Shown: positions 1-7,998, counted from the first letter of the stretch. The stretch: 64,000 nucleotides of DNA from DATLSM01 sp963722965 (GCA_963722965.1 CAVROX010000010.1:1-64000), one strand, 5' to 3'. Made by a program: numbers and translations. The notes: a model not told the origin generated them from the sequence alone.

Positions 1-486
1 TAGCTAGCTAGGCACACGGCTGCCGATGACGACACCGCCAAGCTCAGCGGAGTGATCGCCCGTGATGGTGCTTGACGATCCGCTTGAGGGCAAACCGATT
101 CGCCCCGACCCCGCAGCCGCTGGGGATGCCGTTTCGGGGCCAAGCGGGCCGAGTTCGCCCTTGCTGTTGGTTGCGACGAGAACCTCAAAACCACCCGGAT
201 CGCCTGCCATAAACGCGTCCGCGCCCCCGAAAGATCCGGCGAGGAATCGACCCGACAAGATCGCCGGCCCCGGAGCTTTCGGGAAAAACCAAATGGTTTC
301 CAGCGTTCGCCGCGGTCGCGTTCGGTGGCGACCGCGTGGGAGCAGGCGCTCAGCAGAGCATCTGATCGGTCGAGGGATCTTTGCTTCCTCAGGTTCGCCT
401 GCGGAAAGGCAGAAAGCGACGGCGAGTTCAGCCTGCCCCGGGATCTGGCTTCGACCAATCTGCCTTAAGGGGAGCGGACCTGCATA
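1..486. other. No supportable gene upstream of the element boundary
   Basis: Both strands stay open for a long way here in one frame each, but neither product shows a recognisable domain and both frames run across the tRNA-derived repeat at 487-506. I see no tRNA, repeat array or convincing promoter. It is probably the chromosomal side of the element boundary, or eroded element DNA. The stretch 507-711 inside the element is equally empty apart from a perfect 6-bp hairpin (561-575). Confidence 0.4.
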
Positions 487-506
487 CTGCGGCCCAGGGA
501 CTCGAA
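487..506. repeat. Partial tRNA-Gln 3' end, att-like direct repeat (distal)
   Basis: These 20 bases are identical to 5407-5426, the 3' end (acceptor and T arm) of the intact tRNA-Gln gene. The match stops sharply on both sides (486 versus 5406 and 507 versus 5427 differ), and the rest of the tRNA is absent. This is the layout left when a tyrosine recombinase integrates into the 3' end of a tRNA gene: the complete gene remains at one end and a short copy marks the other. The direction fits, because the copy lies downstream of the minus-strand tRNA. Confidence 0.65.
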
Positions 507-711
507 ACTCACATGCCATGCTGCTCCAGCGGTCCCCTGCGCCTTCCTGCGGCTTATCCAAGCGGCTTAGCCGCTGGCTCGTTGGTCCCCATGTACGCAC
601 GAAACTGCTGGGCGACGCTGCTGGGTGGCGCACGACTGGCGGCGGATCACCAGAATCTACTCGTGATGGGATAGGCTGGGCTCGCGGCGGTTCGATTACG
701 ACCCCCATCAA

Positions 712-1783
712 ATGACGAGCACGGGGCGCGGATTTCAGCTGGCCACGGGAGTTCTGCTCGGCGCTGTGCTGCTGGTCCTCGCCGTCGGCGCTTCAAGTGC
801 AAGTGCCGCAACAGCCAGCTTGTCCGTGCAGCCGTCCTCTTATGACTTCGGAGCGCTGCTACCCGAAAGCGGGCCGTCGGATCCGGCGACGTTCACGGTC
901 ATCAATACCAGTGACGTTGAGATTCCTCCTCCGAACGTCTTCCTGTCCTACACCCTGGAAGAAGGTCCCGAACCAGCGTTCTTCGACTACAAGGCAAGCG
1001 ATTGCCCAAGCCGTGCGAGTCTTGCGCCAGCAGAATCATGCACGGCGGAAGTGATCTTCGAACCTTTCTACCCCGGCCCGAGGGAAGGCATGATCACTTT
1101 CAGAGATCCCACATCTCAGCTAGCATCTGCGAGCGCGACGCTCACTGGTCGAGGTATCGGCCCCGGCGTTTCGCTTTCTCCTCCTCTCCTGAGCATGGGG
1201 GAACGGGCTGGTCAAGGACCGTCCCCGCTGGCATATCTCACCGTCACCAACGACGGCGATACCGACCTCTCGATCTCGGGCATCTCCCTCCGGAGAAAAC
1301 GCCAGCCATTTCGCCATCGCCTGGAGCAGCTGCCACCTCGGGGGAAGTGTCGCGCCGGGCGCCCGCTGCACGATCGGGCTGACCTACTCCCCAGCTACGG
1401 CGGGCTTTGTCTTCGGGGAACTGCAGCTCAAGGACAACGGTGGGCACGGCGTTCAAATCGAGCGGCTTCAGGGCGTTGGCCTTCCCCCGCCACCCCCGCG
1501 GCTCGAACCGCTGGCGACGACCTTCATCTCGAAGCGCCCACCAAGGGTGACCGAAAGACGGTTCGCGACTTTCCGCTTCGCTGTCGAAGCGGGTTCCGTG
1601 CGCTTTGCCTGCAAGTTGGATCGCGGCCCCGTCCGTCCCTGCTCGTCACCGAGAACGTATAGACACCTGGCGCTCGGCCCTCACGTGTTCAGGGTCAAGC
1701 CGCGCAACCGAGCGCCAGGTGTATCCCCAGCATTCTCGGTGGCCCGCTTCCGGGTAGTCCCACGGGGAGGCAGCTTCAGATAA
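712..1783 (+). CDS. Secreted choice-of-anchor D domain protein (one frameshift)
   Basis: Probable extracellular structural or adhesion protein of about 355 residues. The ATG at 712 is followed by a Sec signal peptide (hydrophobic stretch around residues 15-33, ending in an Ala-Ser-Ala type cleavage site). Two Ig-like repeats of the ASPM-SPD-2-Hydin type follow, each with the YDFG/..LSMG entry strand and a C...C pair (SCTAEVIFEP; RCTIGLTYSP). A proline-rich linker then leads to a C-terminal beta domain. Reading frame 1 holds to about 1290 and frame 2 continues the same domain (SGENASHFAI onward) to the TAA at 1781, so one extra base lies in the CTCCCTCC stretch. It lies inside the putative element. 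No function beyond surface or secreted is supportable. Confidence 0.65.
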
Positions 1784-1856
1784 CTTGGCCTACCCGCTTG
1801 AACGCCGAAATGAGGCTGGCGGCGCTGGCGGCTAGCCCACAACAGGCGCACACCTA

Positions 1857-1888
1857 GTGGTCTGTATCCCAACGTTGACCGGAAACTC
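1857..1888 (+). repeat. IS630 left terminal inverted repeat
   Basis: This is the left end of the insertion sequence, starting directly after TA at 1855-1856. It pairs with the reverse complement of 3008-3039; the outer block GTGGTCTGTATCCCAACGT has one mismatch with the right end. Confidence 0.8.
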
Positions 1889-1936
1889 GCCTGAGGCGGC
1901 GAACACCGACGCATGCACTCGACCCTGGAGGTGGTC

Positions 1937-3094
1937 ATGCGTCCCCCATCGGTGTTCGTCCGCCCGCTCAATCCCGAGGAGGGCCAGCGGTTAAAGCGGC
2001 TGGTGAGAGGAGCCAAACACTTCTCGACCCGCCAGCGAGCTGGAATCGTGCTGGCCTCAGCGACCCAGCACTCCGCTACCCAGATCGCCGCCATGTGGCA
2101 AACCGACGAGAGCCACGTACGCAAGGTGATTACCGAGTTCAACCAAAGGGGTTTGCAATCACTGCGCCCTAATTACCGGGGCGGGCGTCCCCGCCGGATC
2201 ACCGAGGCCCAGCGCGAGCGGATCGTTGCGGTGGCCGGTGCCCGCCCCGACACCCAGGGGGCCGCGCTGACGCGCTGGTCGTTGCGCCGCCTCGCCGCCC
2301 ATCTCGCCGAGGCGGAGGGGATCGAGATCTCCCCGGCACACCTCGGCCGCATCCTCGCCGCCGCCAACCTCTCCTTCCAGCGCACCCGCTCCTGGAAGGC
2401 CTCTCCCGACCCCGACTACGAGGCAAAAGCCCAGCGGGTGATCGCGCTCTGCAAGCGGCCTCCGAAGGGGGCGGTCGTGATCGCCTTTGACCAGATGGGC
2501 CCGATCTCCCTGCGACCGACGCATGGGGCTGGCTGGGCCCCGAAAGGCAAACCCAGCGCCACCGGGCCACCTTCAACCGCAGGGCCGGGGTGCGCTACGG
2601 CTTCGGTGCCTATGACCTCGGCGCTGATCGACTGCGGCTGAGGCTTCGCCCGCGACGGCGCGGGCGACGTGCTCGGCTTCATGCGCCAGATCCGCCTCTG
2701 CTACCCGGCGAAGGTCACCCTCTACTGGATCCAGGACAACCTCTCGGCCAACTGGACTCCCGAGGTCCGCGAATTTGCCGGCAAAAGCCGCATCGTGCTC
2801 GTGCCGACCCCGACCTACGCCAGCTACCTGAACCCGATCGAGTCCCACTTCTGGCCAATCGCCGAGTTCGTCGTCAAGAACACTGACTACCTCGATTGGG
2901 ATGCCTTCGCCCACGCCCTTGCCCGCCACATCAGTTACAGAAACGGGCCCCACCGCGATCGTCGCCTCGCCCAGTTGGAAGCCAAGCTACGGGTTGTGGC
3001 CTGGTTAGGTTTCGGGTACGACGTTGGGATACAGCCCACTAGGCGACGGCCGCATCGGTACCGGTCGCTACGGCCTCGCCCCGAGCCTCATTGA
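1937..3094 (+). pseudogene. IS630 transposase, two frame changes
   Basis: DDE transposase that would cut and join the ends of the surrounding element. The N-terminal half has helix-turn-helix regions (GLQSLRPNYRGGRPRRI). The catalytic acids are visible as FDQMGP, WIQDNLS and NPIESHFW, the last being the Tc1/IS630 DDE signature. The ATG at 1937 has a good GGAGG site just upstream; an in-frame start at 1913 lacks one. Frame 2 is lost at about 2550 and hits TGA at 2639. Frame 1 carries the conserved core (GVRYGFGAYDLGADRL), and frame 2 resumes at about 2650, so two compensating indels are needed. The final stop lies beyond the right inverted repeat. It is an inactive copy if the indels are real. 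Confidence 0.75.
3008..3039 (-). repeat. IS630 right terminal inverted repeat
   Basis: Read on the minus strand this begins GTGGGCTGTATCCCAACGT, matching the left end at 18 of 19 positions. It is followed on the plus strand by TA at 3040-3041. Confidence 0.8.
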
Positions 3095-3193
3095 CAGCCG
3101 CGTCCAGGTAGGCATCGACTATCTCCGAGCACGATCGCCAACACCCTCAACCCGCTTCAGGCCATCTACCGCCACGCGGTCCGGCGAGAGCTG
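3042..3193 (+). pseudogene. Tyrosine recombinase (integrase) remnant
   Basis: Only the core-binding region is left. The recognisable run is STIANTLNPLQAIYRHAVRR (about 3128-3190), the helix that precedes the catalytic domain in actinobacterial phage-type integrases. Upstream, in another frame, are LGDGRIG and IDYLRA segments that fit the same domain and continue across the IS630 target site into the 1838-1856 flank. The catalytic domain (R..HxxR..Y) is missing: the sequence changes at about 3194 into the inverted ATPase fragment. This is probably what remains of the integrase that inserted the element at tRNA-Gln. Identification rests on one short motif. Confidence 0.55.
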
Positions 3194-3221
3194 GCGATTG
3201 TCTCCGACCAGTCGGGCTTCG

Positions 3222-3551
3222 CCAGGCAGAATCGCGATTCAGGACCCGAACCCGCTCAGACGGCATCCCTCGCAGCTTTGGCGCCAGCGTTTGGTCGCCT
3301 TCCTCGCTGACAACGACGACGGGGCCTCCCGCGATGCGCCTTCCGAGAAACGAGCCTGCTTCCGCGGCGCTGGCCTCGATCAGGGCGACGACGGCCGTTG
3401 TCTTGCCGCCCTTCGGCAGCCCGGCGAGGGTCGCCTTTGTGCTCGGTGCGAGATAGTCCTCCCCGACCCACTCGACGGCGTCAGGCGTGTCCAGCCGAGG
3501 TCCTCTGACCGGCGCCGCGGAAGAGCGGGCGTCGGGTCGGAGTCGCCGCAA
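3222..3551 (-). pseudogene. RepA-like AAA ATPase, N-terminal fragment
   Basis: The visible sequence is the start of an AAA_25/RepA-type P-loop ATPase. There is an entry segment WVGEDYLAPS, a Walker A loop GLPKGGKTT, a LGR turn and a Walker B-like VVVVSEEG, then VLNRDSAW, where the similarity ends at 3222 against the integrase scrap. Such ATPases sit beside primase or integrase genes in small actinobacterial integrative elements and help replication. The upstream sequence (about 3552-3690) continues as short pieces in alternating frames (DLDADLARCL), suggesting a longer eroded N terminus. The gene is truncated and non-functional. Confidence 0.55.
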
Positions 3552-3631
3552 CCGACAGGCACGTCAGCGTTAGGGGCCGGCGGCGAGTACATCGGCCCTG
3601 GGTCTCCGTCAAGCAGCGCGCGAGGTCGGCG

Positions 3632-3962
3632 TCAAGGTCGGTGGGCGGCGCCGGGATCTCCTGGCCTCTGCTCGTCGATCTCGACGCCGTCGAGCTTGCC
3701 CCAGCATACGTCAACGAACTCGTCAACAGTTAGCGTGCCGGTTGCCGCGCTAGGCCTCGACATGCGCGGTCTACGCCCCGGCTTGGAGAGGAGCCGGTGC
3801 GGACCGGGCTTTTCCATTGGCGTCGACTCGCTTCTCAGCTCTTGCAGCTCGCGCGAGACGTTCGTGCCATCGGCCTGGACGAGGGCGGCAAACCTGGCGG
3901 CGAGCTGCGCTCACCCGGAAGGTCAGCAAAACCGTGCCGCTGGGGTCGATGGTTTGGGCCAT
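3632..3962 (-). pseudogene. Small element-encoded protein, possibly ribbon-helix-helix
   Basis: A protein of about 109 residues can be read from the ATG at 3962 if one frame change at about 3903 is allowed. The N-terminal part (GTVLLTFRVSA, then ARFAALVQADGTNVSRELQEL) has the short strand followed by two helices of ribbon-helix-helix DNA-binding proteins. The rest (LTVDEFVDVCWGKLDGVEID) is unfamiliar. It lies directly upstream of the RepA-like fragment on the same strand, where small regulators are usual in integrative elements. The fold call is pattern-based and weak. Confidence 0.35.
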
Positions 3963-4108
3963 ACAACCTGTGTACGGGGTGCTGGATAGCCCCCAAAAGA
4001 CGAAAAGGCCTGCAAATAGGGTTGCGTGACGAAGTCCCATAACGAGAGCGGGGACTTCGGAGCCTCGTTTCCGCGCTGCCGGCCGACACGTGATAGAAGG
4101 GGCGGGCC

Positions 4109-4634
4109 ATGACGCTGGAAGAGCTGCTCAGTATCTGCGAGTCATCGAGGGTCGAGGACTGGAATCTCGTCTCGTGGGGACCCGCGTACCTCGACTGGCT
4201 GCTCTCATCGGAAGGGGGCGGCGAGCGAGGACTATCAGCTCCGAACTGCGGCCCACGACAGCTGGGCGTCTTACAAGCCGGACCTAGCCATTGGCATCGC
4301 CTGGGGCCTCGAAACCGATCCGAGAATGGGTCTTGGCGATGAGCCCCGTGTCTTTCACGAGGAATGGGCGACCAGCTTCCCCGACCCAAACGCTACGAGG
4401 CATTTCCTCGACTTCTTCTACAACGGCGCCCTGGTGGCCCGCGAGCCGTACGTCAGGGTTGATGGTCGCTGCTACCTGCCGATACCGAAGAGCGAAACTG
4501 ACAGCGAGGGCGGGGTCAAAGGGCTGACGATCACCCAATGGCAATACGACTTCTTCCGCGTTTTGAACGCCCTTGTGACGACTGTCGAGTATGAATCGTA
4601 CGTGAAGGACGCCGGGTTTACGGTCGAGGAGTGA
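4109..4634 (+). CDS. Hypothetical cargo protein (one frameshift)
   Basis: I do not recognise this family. A start at ATG 4109 has a GAAGGGG site upstream. About 175 residues are read if one base is corrected in the G run at 4211-4216: frame 2 gives MTLEELLSICESSRVEDW and YLDWLLSS, frame 3 gives EDYQLRTAAHDSWASYKPDL and continues to the TGA at 4632. There is no signal peptide or membrane segment. The product is acidic and rich in aromatic residues (FLDFFYNGALV, WQYDFFRVLNAL), suggesting a soluble globular protein. It sits between the RepA-like remnant and 4803-5177, so element cargo is likely. The reading is coherent despite the frameshift. Confidence 0.45.
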
Positions 4635-4802
4635 GTGGCGGGGATCTTGCGTGCGCGCTCCATTCAAAAGCCTTCGTCTCTGCCGGCTCCAGCAGCTCCC
4701 CCCAGTGCGTCTTGCGCGGAGCCCGTCAAGCAGGAGGCTCTGTCGACGCCCCGATAGTTCAAAAGTCAAAGCCGCAATTGGGGCAGCCGACGGCGCTTTC
4801 GC

Positions 4803-5177
4803 TTGCGGGCGGGCAGTCTAGAGATCGGCGGCGACGGCGGCGTGCCACTGCTGCACGCGACCTCGGCGGCCGGCGCAGCGGCGATCATCGAGTCGGGGGA
4901 ATTGATCGCGGCAGCGGGCGGAACTGAAGTCTTCGTCTCGACCTCGCCGACAATCGCAGCTGACTTGAGCCTTGACGTGATCGTGCCGGTTCGCATCCGC
5001 GTTGACGACCTCCGGGTTTCTAGGCACTGGCCGGCCGGAGTGGAGGACCCTTCGCGAGTCCGCTGGGAGTTCTCGATAGCCAAGCCGAGGTACAAGCCGC
5101 TTGGGGTCGGCCACCGCGCCTATTACGACGCCGAAACCAACGCTGGCCCCGGTGCCGAGTGGCTGTTGGAGGAGTAG
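4803..5177 (+). CDS. Hypothetical cargo protein, ART/KptA-like pattern
   Basis: Unrecognised protein of up to 124 residues (TTG at 4803, or GTG at 4842). Its beginning, LLHATSAAGAAAIIESGELI followed by EVFVSTSP, resembles the H-G/A-T-S...I...G...VFVS pattern of ADP-ribosyltransferase-fold proteins such as KptA-like and toxin domains. The later RVRWEFSIAKPRYKPLG is unplaced. The catalytic set is not clear enough to assign activity. It is the last gene before tRNA-Gln inside the putative element, a position where toxin or defence cargo is common, but that is context only. Confidence 0.4.
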   Translation: MRAGSLEIGGDGGVPLLHATSAAGAAAIIESGELIAAAGGTEVFVSTSPTIAADLSLDVIVPVRIRVDDLRVSRHWPAGVEDPSRVRWEFSIAKPRYKPLGVGHRAYYDAETNAGPGAEWLLEE

Positions 5178-5335
5178 GCGGCGAAACGCCAGCGCCCCTG
5201 CCGATCCTCGACGAGGTCCAGCGCAAAGTCGAAGCAGTCGGCGTCAGGGCCACCCCGTCATCGCGATCAGCTGCACCGTGGGTCGACAGCGTGAAAACGC
5301 GGATCGGCGTGACCGAGTCACTCCTGAGCCTGCTG

Positions 5336-5357
5336 ACTGGCGCACGGACTGGCGCAC
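5336..5357 (+). repeat. Short tandem repeat near the tRNA-side end
   Basis: ACTGGCGCAC occurs twice, at 5336-5345 and 5348-5357, with a 12-bp period, 50 bp from the tRNA. Short direct repeats near an att site can be recombinase arm-binding sites, but two copies of ten bases are weak evidence. Confidence 0.3.
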
Positions 5358-5406
5358 AGGGCCTGTCTGTTGGATGCTTTTGGCTCCTTTACGCCAGGTT
5401 CTGAAG

Positions 5407-5426
5407 CTGCGGCCCAGGGACTCGAA
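5407..5426. repeat. att-like direct repeat at the tRNA-Gln 3' end (proximal)
   Basis: Twenty bases at the 3' end of tRNA-Gln, repeated exactly at 487-506. It would be the junction that keeps the tRNA gene functional. Confidence 0.65.
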
Positions 5427-5477
5427 CCCCGACTACCTCGTCCAGAGCGAGGCGTGCTGCCATTACACCAGGCCGCA
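5407..5477 (-). tRNA. tRNA-Gln (CUG anticodon)
   Basis: A complete cloverleaf of 71 nt reads on the minus strand. The acceptor stem TGCGGCC pairs with GGCCGCA. The anticodon stem CCTCG/CGAGG encloses the loop CTCTGGA, giving anticodon CTG, which decodes CAG. The T arm is CGGGG-TTCGAGT-CCCTG with one G-T pair. The discriminator is G and CCA is not encoded. Its 3' end is the apparent integration target of the element at 487-5426, and the gene is intact after integration. It is the last gene of the minus-strand run that begins at hppA. Confidence 0.95.
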
Positions 5478-5517
5478 TGAAGAGACCGGAGGATAGCCTC
5501 AGAAAGGCTCTAGAACC

Positions 5518-6753
5518 TCAGGCACCGATCTCGGCGAGGTTGGTCCCGGGGTCGGCTAACTGGGCCGCGGCATCGGTTAGGTCGACGCACTCGGCGAGCA
5601 TGCGGCGGGCCTGGGCGAGGTCTTCGGAGCGACCCACGCTGAGCGCTCCCGCGACCCGGCCCTCCTTTAGGTACCAGACCAAGAACTCAGCGGCGGCGGG
5701 ATCGCCGCGCCAGATCTCCTTGTCCCACTCCTGCGCCGGGCCGACGTACTCGAGGCTCGCCCAGTCGGCAAGGTCGCTGAAGAAGTAGGGCACGACCTCG
5801 TAATTGCGATCCTCGCCGATCATGTTGCGGGCGGCGTGGATGCCCTGCTGCATCGCCACGTCCCAGTGCTCGACCCTCAGCCTGCGGCCGTGAAGGACGC
5901 TCTCATAAGAACAACAATCGCCGGCGGCATAGATCCCTGCTAGCGAGGTCTGCAGCTTCGCGTCGCAGAGGATCCCGTCGCCGACCTCGAGCCCAGCCCT
6001 TTGGGCGAGCATCGCATCGGCACGAACACCGGCGCCAACCACTACGGCGTCGCACTCGATGCTCAGCCCGCTCTTCGTCAGCACCGCCTTTACCCGGCCG
6101 TCGCCCTCAAATGCCTCCAGCTCCTCACCGCCGTGGATGGCGACGCCCTTGGCTTTGAGCAACTCCTGAAACCAGCGGCCCGCCGCCTCACCAAAGGTCC
6201 GCGAGAGAACCACCTCCTCCATCATCACGATCGTGCAGCGGACGCCATTCGCGGTCAGTGAGGCCGCGACCTCAGCGCCGATATAGCTGCCGCCGATCAG
6301 CACCACATGCTCGGCCGCTTCGGCGTCGACGCGGATCGCGTCGGAGTTGCCAAAGGCGCGCATGTAGTGGATGCCCTCGTTCTCGGCCCCCTCGACACGA
6401 AGGATGTTGACCATCGCCCCGGTGCAGAGCAGCGCTTTGTCAAAGCCCAGAACCTCCCCGCCCTGAAGCTGCGCGCTCCGCGCCGTCGAGTCGAGCGACA
6501 TCACGTTGCACCCGCTCAACAACTCGACCTCGTTTTCCTCATACCATGAGGGAGGGTGCACGTAGGCGTCCTCGCGCGTTGACTCCCCGCGGAGGTACTC
6601 CTTGGTCAGCGGCGGGCGTTCGTAGGGGGGATCTGGCTCGCGCCCAACCAGGAGGATCGACCCCTCAGCGCCGCGCCGGCGCAGCTCTGCCGCGCAGTGG
6701 GCGGCCGCCATGCCGCCGCCGATCAGCAGGAACTCGGCCCGGCGTTCAGCCAT
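5518..6753 (-). CDS. NAD(P)/FAD-dependent oxidoreductase (ferredoxin reductase-like)
   Basis: Cytoplasmic flavoprotein of about 411 residues that would transfer electrons between NAD(P)H and a ferredoxin, thioredoxin or quinone-like partner. The N-terminal FAD Rossmann motif is LLIGGGMAAAHCAAELRRRG, the middle NAD motif is VVLIGGSYIGAEVAASL, and the second FAD motif GIYAAGDCC is near residue 290. A C-terminal reductase dimerisation domain (EYVGPAQEWDK) follows. ATG 6753 was chosen because the FAD motif begins a few residues later; the frame is open further upstream. It overlaps the end of the RCK gene by 8 bp, so the two are probably co-transcribed. The partner is unknown. Confidence 0.85.
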   Translation of the reverse strand: MAERRAEFLLIGGGMAAAHCAAELRRRGAEGSILLVGREPDPPYERPPLTKEYLRGESTREDAYVHPPSWYEENEVELLSGCNVMSLDSTARSAQLQGGEVLGFDKALLCTGAMVNILRVEGAENEGIHYMRAFGNSDAIRVDAEAAEHVVLIGGSYIGAEVAASLTANGVRCTIVMMEEVVLSRTFGEAAGRWFQELLKAKGVAIHGGEELEAFEGDGRVKAVLTKSGLSIECDAVVVGAGVRADAMLAQRAGLEVGDGILCDAKLQTSLAGIYAAGDCCSYESVLHGRRLRVEHWDVAMQQGIHAARNMIGEDRNYEVVPYFFSDLADWASLEYVGPAQEWDKEIWRGDPAAAEFLVWYLKEGRVAGALSVGRSEDLAQARRMLAECVDLTDAAAQLADPGTNLAEIGA

Positions 6754-7430
6754 CCTTGCCAGTCCCGTTGCGCTCGGGCCCAAACAGCGCTTTGAGGTCA
6801 TCCTCCCTGCCAGGGTCAAGTACGGCGAGCACCTCATCGCCTGCCTCCAACACCGTGTCCGGGCCCGGTACAAAGCCCTTGCCGGAGCGCAGGATGGAGA
6901 TCAGCAAACTCCCTTCGGGCATTTCAAGGTCTCCGACCCGCCGCCCGGTCACCCCGGAGTCCTGACCGAGCAGCATCTCGATGATCTCCAGCTGCTCTTC
7001 TTGGAGATCGAGCAGGTGGACCAGCCCGTACTCGGGAACCTCGTGCTCGAGTAGGCGAAGGATGAGGTCGGTGGCGGAGACCGACGGCTTGATGTCAAGC
7101 AGATCGAAATGAGCGCGGTTGCGGGGGTTCGTTGACGCGCGCGATGACCCTGCTGACCAGGTACTTCTCGCGCGCCACCTGGCAGATCAGCATGTTGTCC
7201 TCGTCATCCCCGGTGACCGCGATCATCATGTCCGCCCGCTGAATTCCGGCCCGCTCAAGCACCCAAAGCTCGGAGGCGTCGCCGTAGGAGATGTTGTGCT
7301 CCAACTCCTGCTCGACGGTCAGGTAGCGGCGGCGGTTGCTCTCGATCACCGTCACCTCGTGCTCCTTGTCGAGCAGCTCTCGGGCCAGATTCCAGCCCAC
7401 CTTCCCGGCTCCGACGACGATGATGTACAT
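6746..7430 (-). CDS. TrkA-family RCK protein, N and C domains (frameshift)
   Basis: Cytoplasmic regulatory subunit of a Trk/Ktr-type potassium transporter or channel, about 228 residues. RCK_N has the NAD-binding start MYIIVVGAGKVGWNLARELL and the acidic ..VIESN turn. RCK_C (EMPEGSLLISILR, LEAGDEVLAVLD) ends the protein. The frame breaks at 7109-7113, where the coding strand has five C (GAACCCCCG) but the conserved RVNEPRNRAHF needs four: a homopolymer insertion, probably a sequencing error. The next gene upstream encodes a second RCK protein. No TrkH/KtrB membrane subunit lies in the window, so the partner is unknown. Confidence 0.8.
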
Positions 7431-7450
7431 GAAGGTCCCCCCTCCAGTCC

Positions 7451-7921
7451 TCAGGCAGCTTCCGCCGAGTGCCCAGAACCGGGGCCGCCGTCCCGCTGGG
7501 CGCCGTCGCGAACCGCGTTTTCGAGCATCTCGATCGCGACCCGCGTCGGGCAGACCGTATGCAGACCCTGGCGCTGATACCACTCCGCGCGCAGCGGATC
7601 GAGCACCCTGGCGATCACGGTCGGCACCCCGTAGCGGCGCTGGGCAATCTGGGCGATGATGATGTTGGTGTTGTCGCCGTCGGTGGAGGCGATGAATGCG
7701 TCCGCCTGCTCGATCCCGGCGGCGATCAGCGCCTCCGTCTCCAGCCCGGCACCGACGGTGAAGTGGCCGCCGAGGTCCTCCCAGCCCTTCTCCAATCCGA
7801 CCTCAAGACGGGCGTGGGACTCGGGGTCCTCGTCCAGACAGGAGACCTCGTGGCCTTCGCGCAACATCGCCCGGGCGACCGAGGAACCGACGCGGCCGCA
7901 GCCGACAATCAGGATGAACAA
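7451..7921 (-). CDS. TrkA-N (RCK_N) domain protein
   Basis: NAD-binding regulator of potassium uptake, about 156 residues. The nucleotide motif LIVGCGRVGSSVARAMLREG is followed by DEDPES, and later TDGDNTNIIIAQIAQRRYGV, as in TrkA N domains. It lacks an RCK_C domain and ends in a polar tail (DGAQRDGGPGSGHSAEAA). TTG 7921 puts the motif at the N terminus; a TTG at 7954 is an alternative. It lies 20 bp upstream of the longer RCK gene, so the two may form a hetero-oligomeric ring, as in paired TrkA/Ktr systems of other actinobacteria (inference). Confidence 0.75.
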   Translation of the reverse strand: MFILIVGCGRVGSSVARAMLREGHEVSCLDEDPESHARLEVGLEKGWEDLGGHFTVGAGLETEALIAAGIEQADAFIASTDGDNTNIIIAQIAQRRYGVPTVIARVLDPLRAEWYQRQGLHTVCPTRVAIEMLENAVRDGAQRDGGPGSGHSAEAA

Positions 7922-7998
7922 AGCACCACCGGGTCGCGTTCCGCTCGCTCGCAAAGGCTCAGATATCGATGCGTTGCTCGCTCCACGCTCACGGGATA

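Larger units (their letters stand above)
1857..3039 (+). mobile_element. IS630-family insertion sequence, 1183 bp
   Basis: The element carries a DDE transposase typical of IS630/Tc1-mariner elements and has terminal inverted repeats. Of the outer 19 bases at 1857-1875 and 3021-3039, 18 match, with weaker similarity for a further dozen bases. A TA dinucleotide abuts each end (1855-1856 and 3040-3041), the expected duplicated target. Removing the element joins sequence that reads as part of a tyrosine recombinase. The ends therefore look complete, but the transposase is frameshifted. Confidence 0.85.
487..5426. mobile_element. Decayed tRNA-Gln-integrated element
   Basis: This 4.9-kb segment is bounded by 20-bp direct repeats derived from tRNA-Gln. 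It contains a fragment of a tyrosine integrase, half of a RepA-like AAA ATPase, a possible ribbon-helix-helix gene, an IS630 insertion and three cargo genes (712-1783, 4109-4634, 4803-5177). Integrase plus RepA-type ATPase plus a small DNA-binding protein is common in small actinobacterial integrative elements. No intact integrase, replication or transfer gene remains, so it is judged immobile. Its extent is inferred from the repeats only; the choice-of-anchor gene could be host DNA if the repeat at 487 were a chance relic. Confidence 0.55.

Noticed and set aside
561..575. Short hairpin as a transcription terminator
   Set aside because: Six base pairs with a 3-nt loop and no T tract; no gene ends there.
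4..711. Possible minus-strand gene of 235 codons at the left edge
   Set aside because: It runs through the tRNA-derived repeat and shows no domain; kept only as an unexplained stretch.
2545..2660. Programmed frameshift in the IS630 transposase
   Set aside because: Two opposite frame changes would be needed and no slippery A/T heptamer was seen; the window has many comparable indels in host genes.
4759..4821. Minus-strand peptide ending CPNCGFDF, like a zinc-ribbon C terminus
   Set aside because: Only one CXXC is present, the upstream reading is poly-Arg, and it overlaps the better-supported plus-strand gene.
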